Below are positions 57,523-64,000 of a DNA stretch of 64,000 bases, piece after piece. Both the position numbers and the translations under genes were made by a program. Numbering within the stretch: the first letter of the stretch is position 1; every line of letters starts with the position of its first letter. The notes beneath the pieces are model-generated. The model saw nothing but the letters and a program-made list of their open reading frames with translations, searched no databases and was not told where the DNA came from. Source of the DNA: Tepidiphilus succinatimandens (GTDB lineage Bacteria; Pseudomonadota; Gammaproteobacteria; Burkholderiales; Rhodocyclaceae); contig NZ_SBIK01000013.1 of assembly GCF_006503695.1 (NCBI RefSeq), forward strand, positions 1-64,000, given 5' to 3'.

Positions 57523-58792
57523 ACGTTGTGCCGTGATCGGCATCCTCGACGACGGCTGGAAAGGTCTGGGAGAGGAGTCCCGCCGCTGCCTGCACGAGGC
57601 CGAACTCGTGATCGGCGCGGAGCGCACCCTCGCCCTCATGCGCCCGCACCTGCCGGAAGGCCGCGAATGGCGCGCACTCGACGGCGCCCTGACCGAAGTG
57701 CCGCGCTGGGTGGAAGAGGCGCTCGGCAGGGGGCGGAAAGTGGCGGTGCTCGCCACGGGCGATCCGCTGTGCCACGGCCTTGCCTCTTGGCTGATCGCCC
57801 GCCTGGGGGAAGCGCGGGTGGCGGTGTTGCCAGCCGTCTCGACGCTGCAGCTCGCTTTCGCGCGCTGGAAGCTGCCGTGGCAGGAGGTGCGCATCGCCAG
57901 TTGCCATGCGCGCGACGCGGGCGAGTGGTCGCTCTCGGCGGGCCCCGGGCATCCGCTGTCGCCGGTTCTGCGCGCCGTGGCCCAGTCCCGGCGCGTGGCG
58001 GTCTTCACCAGCGCGGAGAACGATCCTTCGCGCATCGCGCGGGCACTCATCGCCTGCGGCTATGGCGAAGAAGTCAAGTTGCGCGTGGCGAGCCGCTTGC
58101 TGCTTGCCGACGAGGCGCTCTTCGGGCCGCTCTCGCTGGCAGAAGCGGCGGAAAGGGAATTTCCCGATCCCAACGTGGTGCTCATCGAACGCGAAGAGGA
58201 GAGGCTGCCGCGTTTCGGCCTGGAAGACGAGGAATACGCCCAGCGGGCCCCCGAGAAGGGCTTGCTCACCAAGCAGGAAGCGCGGGCGCTGTCGCTGGCG
58301 AAACTCCGGTTGCGGCCCGAAGCTTGCGTCTGGGACATCGGTGCGGGGTCCGGTTCGGTGGGGTTGGAGTGTGCCCGTCTGTGCCCCGAGGGGGAGGTCT
58401 GGGCGATCGAGAAGAACGCGGCCGAGGCGGACAACGCCCGCGAGAATGCCCGCCGCCTGCGCGTGGCCAACTACAGGCTGATCGAAGGCCGCGCGCCGGA
58501 AGCTCTGGCGGACTGGCCCGATCCCGATGCGGTATTCATCGGCGGATCGGGCGGAGAGCTGCCCGAGCTGATCGCGCTTTCCCTCGCACGGCTCAAGGAC
58601 GGCGGCCGCCTGGTGATGAATTTCGTGACTCTGGAGAATCTTGCCGCCGCCACGGCGGCGGTGCGTTCCTCGGGTTTTCCCTGGGAGGTGGTGCAGCTGC
58701 AGGCAAGCCGCAGCAAGCCCATCCTCGACATGCACCGGCTCGCGGCGCAAAACCCGGTGTGGATCGTGACCGTGGCCAAGGAGGGGGGATGA
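57509..58792 (+). CDS. cobL: CbiE-CbiT fusion (precorrin-6Y C5,15-methyltransferase, decarboxylating)
   Basis: A 427-residue two-domain methyltransferase. Residues 1-210 are the CbiE (C5) part, with VLATGDPLCHGLASWL. Residues about 230-427 are the CbiT (C15, decarboxylating) part, with the SAM motif VWDIGAGSGSVGLECARL and FIGGSGGELPELI. The junction carries GLLTKQEARALSLAKLRLRP, a recognised CbiT start. The fusion is the CobL form, seen in both pathway types. It overlaps cbiD by 14 nt and cobI by 4 nt. Confidence 0.95.
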   Translation: MNVPERCAVIGILDDGWKGLGEESRRCLHEAELVIGAERTLALMRPHLPEGREWRALDGALTEVPRWVEEALGRGRKVAVLATGDPLCHGLASWLIARLGEARVAVLPAVSTLQLAFARWKLPWQEVRIASCHARDAGEWSLSAGPGHPLSPVLRAVAQSRRVAVFTSAENDPSRIARALIACGYGEEVKLRVASRLLLADEALFGPLSLAEAAEREFPDPNVVLIEREEERLPRFGLEDEEYAQRAPEKGLLTKQEARALSLAKLRLRPEACVWDIGAGSGSVGLECARLCPEGEVWAIEKNAAEADNARENARRLRVANYRLIEGRAPEALADWPDPDAVFIGGSGGELPELIALSLARLKDGGRLVMNFVTLENLAAATAAVRSSGFPWEVVQLQASRSKPILDMHRLAAQNPVWIVTVAKEGG

Positions 58793-59550
58793 AGCTCACC
58801 GGTGTTTCGCTCGGTCCAGGCGATCCGGGCCTCATCACCCGGCGCGCCTGGGAGGCGCTCACGAGCGGCGCGCGCTGGCTCTATCCGGTGAAGCGAAGCG
58901 GCGGCGATTCCTACGCCCTCGACATTGCACGCCGCGCGGGCCTTGCCGTGCCCGAAGACGCCGTGCCCCTCGTCTTTCCCATGACGCGCCAGGCGGACGT
59001 GCTGGAGCGCGCCTGGCAGCGGGCGGCGCAACAGGTGATCGATCTGGCGAGGGAGACGTCCGAGTTCGTCTTTCTGGTAGAAGGCGACGCCTCCACGTTC
59101 GCCACTTTCGGGCATCTGGCCCGTACCGTGAAAGCGCTCGCGCCGGAGTGCACGATCGAAACCCTCCCCGGCGTGCCCTCTTTCGTCGCCGCAGCGGCCG
59201 TGGCCGGCGTGCCGCTCGCCGAGGAGGATGACCGCATGGCGGTGATTCCGGCCGCCTACGGCGTCGGGATGATCGAGCATCTGCTCGACGCGTTCGACAC
59301 CGTGGTGCTGCTCAAGGTCAAGCCCCTGCTCGACGAGATTTTGGCGCTGCTTGCGCGCCGCGGCCTGCTCGAGCAGACGTTTTTTTGCGAGAAAGTTGGC
59401 GCGCCCGAGCAGCGCCTCATTCGGGACGTGACCATGCTCACGGGAGAAAAAGTGAATTACCTCTCGCTGATGATCGTGCGGCAGCAGGGTCTGCCGCGCG
59501 GCGAATTGCGGCGCGGTTGCCGCAAGAAGCCGCAGGGAGTGCCGTCATGA
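58789..59550 (+). CDS. cobI: Precorrin-2/cobalt-factor II C20-methyltransferase
   Basis: A 253-residue SAM-dependent methylase (CobI/CbiL). The N-terminus KLTGVSLGPGDPGLITRRAW has the GPGDP family motif. FLVEGDASTFATFGHLARTV and ETLPGVPSFVAAAAVAGVPL are typical of this member. With CbiX present the substrate is probably cobalt-factor II. It overlaps cobL and the following cbiG by 4 nt each. The gene ends in a basic tail (LRRGCRKKPQG). Confidence 0.93.
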   Translation: MKLTGVSLGPGDPGLITRRAWEALTSGARWLYPVKRSGGDSYALDIARRAGLAVPEDAVPLVFPMTRQADVLERAWQRAAQQVIDLARETSEFVFLVEGDASTFATFGHLARTVKALAPECTIETLPGVPSFVAAAAVAGVPLAEEDDRMAVIPAAYGVGMIEHLLDAFDTVVLLKVKPLLDEILALLARRGLLEQTFFCEKVGAPEQRLIRDVTMLTGEKVNYLSLMIVRQQGLPRGELRRGCRKKPQGVPS

Positions 59551-60287
59551 AATGTGCGGTGGTGGCGATCACCAGACACGGCCTCGCGCTGGCGGGCAGG
59601 GTGGCGGCGGCGCTGCCCGGCGCTCGCGTCTTCGCGCCGGCCAAATTCGCCGAACTGGCGCAGCAGGTTGCTCCAGGCAGGGCGCAGTGTTACGAGGGCA
59701 AGACGGCCGAGCAGATCCCGGCGCTCTTTGCCGCGTTCGATGCGATCGTGGCCGTCGTCTCGCTCGGGGCGGTGGTGCGGCTCATCGCGCCGCACCTGCG
59801 CAACAAGGAGCAGGATCCGGCAGTGGTGGTGCTCGACGAGGCGGGGCGTTTCGTCATTCCCGTGCTCTCGGGGCATCTGGGCGGGGCGAATGCGCTCGCC
59901 GGGCATCTGGCGCTCGCGCTGGGGGCTACGGCCGTGCTCACCACGGCATCGGATTCCCGCGAAACCCTGTGCGTCGATCTGCTCGGGCGCGAGCTTGGCT
60001 GGCGCTTCGAGGCGAGCCACGACGAGATCGTGCACTGCAGCGCCGCCGTGGTCAACGACGAGCCGGTGGCCTTGGTGCAGGAAGCGGGTAGTACCGACTG
60101 GTGGCGCGGCCACGCCAACGGGCGCAGCGGCCCGCTGCCGGAGAACCTCGTCAGGCTCGATCGGCTGGAGGAGGCCGATCCGAACCGATATGCTGCCCTG
60201 CTGTGGATCACCCGCGAAGGGCGCGCCGAGGATCACCCTCGGTGGGCCGGGCGGCGTGTGATCTATCGTCCGCCGGAGGAATCATGA
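59547..60287 (+). CDS. cbiG: Cobalt-precorrin-5A hydrolase, N-terminal/central part (CbiG)
   Basis: A 246-residue protein matching the N-terminal and central domains of CbiG, which opens the delta-lactone of cobalt-precorrin-5A. Signatures are FDAIVAVVSLGAVVRLIAPH, then VVVLDEAGRFVIPVLSGHLG with GGANALA, and TTASDSRETLCVDLLG. It stops at the domain boundary; the C-terminal CbiG/CobE domain is encoded by the next gene, with which it overlaps by 4 nt. CbiG together with CbiD confirms the anaerobic pathway. Confidence 0.92.
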   Translation: MKCAVVAITRHGLALAGRVAAALPGARVFAPAKFAELAQQVAPGRAQCYEGKTAEQIPALFAAFDAIVAVVSLGAVVRLIAPHLRNKEQDPAVVVLDEAGRFVIPVLSGHLGGANALAGHLALALGATAVLTTASDSRETLCVDLLGRELGWRFEASHDEIVHCSAAVVNDEPVALVQEAGSTDWWRGHANGRSGPLPENLVRLDRLEEADPNRYAALLWITREGRAEDHPRWAGRRVIYRPPEES

Positions 60288-60676
60288 AAGTTGCCGTGGG
60301 AATCGGCTGCGATCGCGGTACCTCGCTCGCCACGCTGGAGGCGGCGCTTTCGCAGGCGCTTGCAGAAGCTGGCCTTTCGTCCGAGGCGATCGTTCTCCTT
60401 GCCAGCATCACCCTCAAGGCCGACGAACCGGGGCTGCTCGCCCTCGCCGCGCGGCTGCCCTGCGAGATCCGCTTCTATTCCCCCGAGGAACTGGCGGCAG
60501 TGCCGGTGCCGCATCCTTCCGAAGTCGTGCGCCGCCACACCGGCACACCCTCGGTGGCCGAAGCCGCGGCGCTGCTCGCCGCCGGCGTCGGCATGGAAGC
60601 CTTGATCGTGGAGAAACACCGCTATCGCGGCCCCGACGGCCGCAACGCCACCGTCTCGATCGCGAGGATGTCATGA
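60284..60676 (+). CDS. CbiG C-terminal / CobE-type domain protein
   Basis: A 130-residue protein equal to the CbiG C-terminal domain (CobE family): VAVGIGCDRGTSLATLEAAL at the N-terminus, then ASITLKADEPGLLALA and TGTPSVAEAAALLAAGVGME. It is separated from the cbiG main part by a 4-nt ATGA overlap, so both halves should be made in similar amounts and may associate. It overlaps cobJ by 4 nt. Confidence 0.92.
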   Translation: MKVAVGIGCDRGTSLATLEAALSQALAEAGLSSEAIVLLASITLKADEPGLLALAARLPCEIRFYSPEELAAVPVPHPSEVVRRHTGTPSVAEAAALLAAGVGMEALIVEKHRYRGPDGRNATVSIARMS

Positions 60677-61632
60677 ACCGAACCGAGGCCGCCGCCCGCG
60701 GCAAAATCTTCCTGGTGGGCATCGGACCGGGCAGCGAGGCGCACATGAGCGCCCGAGCGCGGCAGGCCATCGCCGAGGCCGACACCGTGATCGGCTACGT
60801 CACCTACGTCCGCCTGGTGGCGCCGCTCCTCGAAGGCAAGGAGGTGATCCGCAAGTCGATGACCGAGGAGCTCGACCGGGCGGTGGAGGCGCTCGAGCGT
60901 GCCCGCCAGGGCAAGACGGTGGCGCTCATCTCGTCGGGCGATGCCGGGGTCTACGGCATGGCCGGGCCGACTTTCGAAGTGCTCTTCGCCGCCGGTTGGC
61001 AGCCCGAGGGCGACGTGGCGGTGGAGATCGTCCCGGGCGCCTCGGCCATCAACGCCTGCGCCGCCCTGGTGGGTGCGCCGCTCACGCACGATTTCTGTGC
61101 CATTTCGCTCTCCGACCTGCTTACCCCCTGGCCGGTGATCGCCCGGCGGCTCGAGGCTGCTGCCGCCGCCGATTTCGTCGTCGCCCTCTATAATCCCAAG
61201 AGCGGACGGCGCACGCGGCACATCGTCGAAGCGCAGCGGCTGCTGCTGCGCCACCGCGCGCCCGATACGCCGGTGGCCATCGTCAAATCCGCCTACCGGC
61301 CGAAACAGCGCATCGAACTGACGACGCTCGAGCGCATGGCCGAGGCCGAGATCGGCATGCTCTCGACGGTGCTGGTGGGCAATTCCCGCACCTTCGTGCG
61401 CCACGGCCTGATGGTGACGCCGCGCGGCTATGGCGAGAAATACGTCCTGGAAGAAGGCGAACGCCAGGCGCGCGACGGCGAGCAGGCCGGCCGTTCCCTC
61501 TCGAGCGGCCTCGAAGGCTGGCTGCGCGAGATCCGCGCAAGCGGCGAGAGTCCGGCGAGCCTCGCACGGCGCTACGCCCTGCCGGAAGACTATCTCGCCG
61601 CCCTGCTCGCCGAGGAAGATGCCGATGACTGA
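60673..61632 (+). CDS. cobJ: Precorrin-3B/cobalt-factor III C17-methyltransferase with C-terminal tail
   Basis: A 319-residue CobJ/CbiH enzyme that methylates C17 and contracts the ring. Motifs are GKIFLVGIGPGSEAHMSARA, SSGDAGVYGMAGPTFE and VVALYNPKSGRRTRHIVEAQ. The methylase part ends near residue 257 (TPRGYGEKYV). About 60 further residues follow, rich in Glu, Arg and Ala, containing SPASLARRYALPEDYLAALL, which is not part of the core enzyme. The start overlaps the CobE-type gene; the end overlaps cobO by 8 nt. Confidence 0.92.
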   Translation: MNRTEAAARGKIFLVGIGPGSEAHMSARARQAIAEADTVIGYVTYVRLVAPLLEGKEVIRKSMTEELDRAVEALERARQGKTVALISSGDAGVYGMAGPTFEVLFAAGWQPEGDVAVEIVPGASAINACAALVGAPLTHDFCAISLSDLLTPWPVIARRLEAAAAADFVVALYNPKSGRRTRHIVEAQRLLLRHRAPDTPVAIVKSAYRPKQRIELTTLERMAEAEIGMLSTVLVGNSRTFVRHGLMVTPRGYGEKYVLEEGERQARDGEQAGRSLSSGLEGWLREIRASGESPASLARRYALPEDYLAALLAEEDADD

Positions 61633-62227
61633 AGAAGACACAGCGCGCCATCGCGCCCGCATGCAGCGAAAAAAAGCGGTGATCGAGGAGCGCATCGCCC
61701 GGGCCTCGCTCGAGCGCGGAGTCTTTCTGCTCCACACCGGCAACGGCAAGGGAAAATCGAGCGCTGCGTTCGGTATGCTCGCCCGCGCCCTGGGGCACGG
61801 GATGAACGCCGTCGTCGTACAGTTCGTCAAGAGTCGCTCCGACACCGGCGAGGAAGCCTTCTTCCGCCGCCATCCGGCGGTGCGCTGGTACGTGATGGGC
61901 GAGGGATTCACCTGGGAGACGCAGGACCCGGCGCGCGACGCAGCCGCCGCCCGCGCCGCCTGGGAAACGGCCCGCGCCGCGCTTGCCGACCCCGGCGTGG
62001 CGCTCGTGATCCTCGACGAGCTCACCTACGCCTTCAAGTACCGCTGGCTCGACCTGGAAGAAGCGCTGGCGGTGTTTCGCGCGCGTCCCTTGCACCAACA
62101 CCTCATCGTCACCGGGCGCGCCGCACCGGCGGCACTGGTCGATGCCGCCGACACCGTCACCGAAATGGGGCTCGTCAAGCACGCTTTCCAGGCGGGAGTG
62201 AAAGCCATGCCGGGGATCGAATGGTGA
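61625..62227 (+). CDS. cobO: Cob(I)yrinic acid a,c-diamide adenosyltransferase
   Basis: A 200-residue CobO/BtuR/CobA-type adenosyltransferase that adds the 5'-deoxyadenosyl group. The P-loop is LLHTGNGKGKSSAAFGMLAR; VVVQFVKSR, WETQDPARD and ILDELTYAFKYRWLDLEE complete the family pattern. A short N-terminal helical extension (RHRARMQRKKAVIEERIARA) is usual. Its ATG lies inside the cobJ 3' end. Confidence 0.95.
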   Translation: MTEEDTARHRARMQRKKAVIEERIARASLERGVFLLHTGNGKGKSSAAFGMLARALGHGMNAVVVQFVKSRSDTGEEAFFRRHPAVRWYVMGEGFTWETQDPARDAAAARAAWETARAALADPGVALVILDELTYAFKYRWLDLEEALAVFRARPLHQHLIVTGRAAPAALVDAADTVTEMGLVKHAFQAGVKAMPGIEW

Positions 62228-62261
62228 GGCAAAGCGTGCGCAAAGGTTACTTGGGGGCATC

Positions 62262-63560
62262 ATGGAATTGACCTGCCCCGCCTGGCTCGTCGCCGCTCCG
62301 GCTTCCGGCCACGGCAAGACCACGGTGGTGGCGGCGCTCGCACGCTGGCACACGCGCCAGGGGCGGCGGGTGCGCGTCTTCAAGTGCGGGCCGGATTTCC
62401 TCGATCCGCAGATCCACGAACTCGCGTCGGGCGCGCCCTGCGAGACGATCGACTTTCGCATGGCTGGCGAAGAAGACGCCCGCTGGCGCCTGGCGCGTGC
62501 GGCGCGGCAAGCCGACCTCATCCTCGTCGAGGGCGTGATGGGGCTGCACGACGGCGAACCCAGCGCCGCCGAACTCGCGCGCCGCCTGCATCTTCCCATC
62601 CTGCTCGTCATCGACGCGAGCGCCATGGCCGGCAGTTTCGGCGCCGTGGCCTGGGGATTGAAGCACTACCGCGAGGGCGCGCCGATCACCCACGTGCTCG
62701 CCAACCGCACCGGCAGCGCCATGCACGCGCGGCTGTGCCGCGACACGCTGCCCGAGGACATCGCCTGGGCGGGGCACCTGCCGCGCGACGAGGCCATCGC
62801 GCTGCCCGAGCGCCATCTGGGATTGCTGCCCGCGGCCGAGATCGCCGACCTGGAAGCTCGACTCGAGCGCATGGCCGAGGCCATCGGCCAGACCGAGGCC
62901 GCGGAGCTACCGCCGCCCGTCACTTTTCTCCCGGCGGATACGCCCTCGCCCCTGCCGCCGCTTCTTTCCGGCAAGACGGTGGCGGTGGCGCGCGACGCGG
63001 CTTTCTGCTTTCTCTATCCGGCCAACCTCGAGACCCTACACGCGCTCGGGGCGCGCACGGCCTTCTTTTCCCCGCTCGCGGACGCCGCCTTGCCGCCGTG
63101 CGATGCCGTATGGCTGCCCGGCGGCTATCCCGAGCTGCACGCGGCGGCGATCGCTGCCAACCGCCCGATGGCTGCCGCACTCGCCGCACACGTGCAGGCG
63201 GGCAAGGCGCTGCTCGCCGAGTGCGGCGGTATGATCGCCTGCGCCGAGACCCTCGTCGATGCCGCGGGCCGATCCTGGCCGATGTTCGGGCTTCTGCCGG
63301 GCCAGGCGTGCATGCAATCGAGGCTCGCCGGCCTTGGCGTGCTGGAAGCGGAACTGCCCGAGGGGCGCCTCACCGGTCACACCTTCCACTATTCCACTTT
63401 CGAGACGGAACTCCCGCCGCTGGTCTTCGCGCGCAAGACCCGCGGCGCGGGGGGCGAGGCGATCTACCGCCGCGGCCGGCTCACGGCGAGCTACATGCAT
63501 TTCTATTTTCCGTCGAACCCGGCGGCGGTGGCGGCGCTGTTGGGGTCGATGAACGGCTGA
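62262..63560 (+). CDS. cbiA: Cobyrinic acid a,c-diamide synthase
   Basis: A 432-residue ATP-dependent amidotransferase (CbiA/CobB) using glutamine. The N-terminal synthetase has the P-loop-like APASGHGKTTVVAALARW and DLILVEGVMGLHDG. The C-terminal glutaminase domain has WLPGGYPELHA and the nucleophilic Cys in LLAECGGMIACAE; the final His-Glu region is TGHTFHYST. It lies 34 nt after cobO with weak GGGGGCATC spacing, the largest gap in the run but still consistent with one operon. Confidence 0.95.
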   Translation: MELTCPAWLVAAPASGHGKTTVVAALARWHTRQGRRVRVFKCGPDFLDPQIHELASGAPCETIDFRMAGEEDARWRLARAARQADLILVEGVMGLHDGEPSAAELARRLHLPILLVIDASAMAGSFGAVAWGLKHYREGAPITHVLANRTGSAMHARLCRDTLPEDIAWAGHLPRDEAIALPERHLGLLPAAEIADLEARLERMAEAIGQTEAAELPPPVTFLPADTPSPLPPLLSGKTVAVARDAAFCFLYPANLETLHALGARTAFFSPLADAALPPCDAVWLPGGYPELHAAAIAANRPMAAALAAHVQAGKALLAECGGMIACAETLVDAAGRSWPMFGLLPGQACMQSRLAGLGVLEAELPEGRLTGHTFHYSTFETELPPLVFARKTRGAGGEAIYRRGRLTASYMHFYFPSNPAAVAALLGSMNG

Positions 63561-63577
63561 ACGGAGTGCACGGAGAC

Positions 63578-64000
63578 ATGACCCTTTCTTTGCCCCCTTC
63601 TCCCCATCGTTTTTCCGAGGTGGAGTGCGAGGCGGTGTATCGCGCCATTGCCGAACGCCGCGACATGCGCCATTTCCTGCCCGATCCGGTCGATCCGGAA
63701 GTACTGCAGCGTCTATTGTGGGCGGCGCATCAGGCCCCCAGCGTGGGCTACATGCAGCCTTGGCGTTTTCTTCGCATCACCGACCGTGCTTTGCGGCAGG
63801 CGATCCATTGCCTGGTCGAGGAAGAGCGCCAAGCGACGGCCCGGGCCCTGGGCGAGCGGGGTGAGGAATTTCTGCGCCTCAAGGTGGAAGGGATCCTCGA
63901 AGCTGCCGAGCTCTTCGTCGTCGCCCTTGCTCCGGGGCGGGAGCGGCATGTATTCGGGCGGCGAACCCTGCCGGAGATGGACGTGGCTTCGCTGGCCTGT
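63578..64000 (+). CDS. bluB: 5,6-dimethylbenzimidazole synthase BluB (partial)
   Basis: The first 141 codons of a nitroreductase-fold enzyme, cut by the window end. VYRAIAERRDMRHFLPDPVD and APSVGYMQPWRFLRITD are the BluB signatures; EFLRLKVEGILEAAELFVVA follows. BluB cleaves reduced FMN with O2 to make the lower-ligand base of B12, so it needs oxygen even though the ring genes are of the anaerobic type. It starts 17 nt after cbiA behind CGGAGA. Confidence 0.92.
   Translation, partial: MTLSLPPSPHRFSEVECEAVYRAIAERRDMRHFLPDPVDPEVLQRLLWAAHQAPSVGYMQPWRFLRITDRALRQAIHCLVEEERQATARALGERGEEFLRLKVEGILEAAELFVVALAPGRERHVFGRRTLPEMDVASLAC

Overview
The window is about 64 kb of high-GC chromosomal DNA from a Gram-negative bacterium. 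Gene order and proteins point to a betaproteobacterium: hemE-priA, ntrX-ntrY-DUF4390-rsmB and rpmH-rnpA-yidD-yidC-mnmE are all familiar there. Complete nitrate respiration genes, molybdenum-cofactor genes and a B12 pathway suggest a facultative, respiratory organism. A Hydrogenophilaceae-like bacterium would fit, but this is inference only. No tRNA, rRNA, intact insertion sequence, prophage or CRISPR array was seen.

Layout. 1-6.5 kb: a cluster of two transglutaminase-fold proteins around a circularly permuted ATP-grasp/alpha-E protein; the first appears to have lost its N-terminal domain. 6.6-7.3 kb: two gene remnants (aldo/keto reductase, short-chain dehydrogenase). 7.3-8.3 kb: a YeiH-family transporter. 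8.4-15.5 kb, minus strand: priA, hemE, ntrX, ntrY and a DUF4390 gene. 15.5-19.1 kb, minus: rsmB, speE, speD and a TauE-type exporter. 19.2-23 kb, minus: mnmE, yidC, yidD, rnpA, rpmH. 23.1-38.2 kb, mostly plus: mobA, narX-narL, narK1-narK2, narGHJI, then moaC (minus), moaA and yqeC. 38.2-41.2 kb, minus: a basic amino acid ABC importer. 41.5-46.7 kb, plus: dnaA-dnaN-gyrB. 46.7-50.9 kb: a LysE-type exporter and a TAXI TRAP transporter with a DUF1850 protein. 50.8-52.3 kb, minus: rdgC and an AtaL-like gene. 52.35-52.97 kb: an AT-rich, DnaA-box-bearing segment that looks like the replication origin. 53.05-64 kb: a cobalamin-riboswitch-controlled corrin ring operon, cut by the window edge inside bluB.

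How the genes work together. NarX-NarL senses nitrate/nitrite next to the transporters (NarK1, NarK2) and the membrane nitrate reductase (NarGHI, chaperone NarJ). MobA, MoaA and MoaC supply its molybdenum cofactor. The B12 operon carries CbiX, CbiD and CbiG, so it uses the early-cobalt (anaerobic) ring route, followed by CobO and CbiA; BluB makes the lower ligand base. It is controlled by an aptamer with a strong promoter and an intrinsic terminator directly downstream.

The most notable structural points are chromosomal. The best origin candidate lies about 9 kb beyond dnaA, behind gyrB and a transporter. Two perfect 16-bp parS palindromes lie at 16.9 and 19.1 kb, one inside the start of rsmB, yet parA/parB and mnmG/rsmG are absent from the window. 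A central response regulator (NtrX-like) has a degenerate AAA+ domain.
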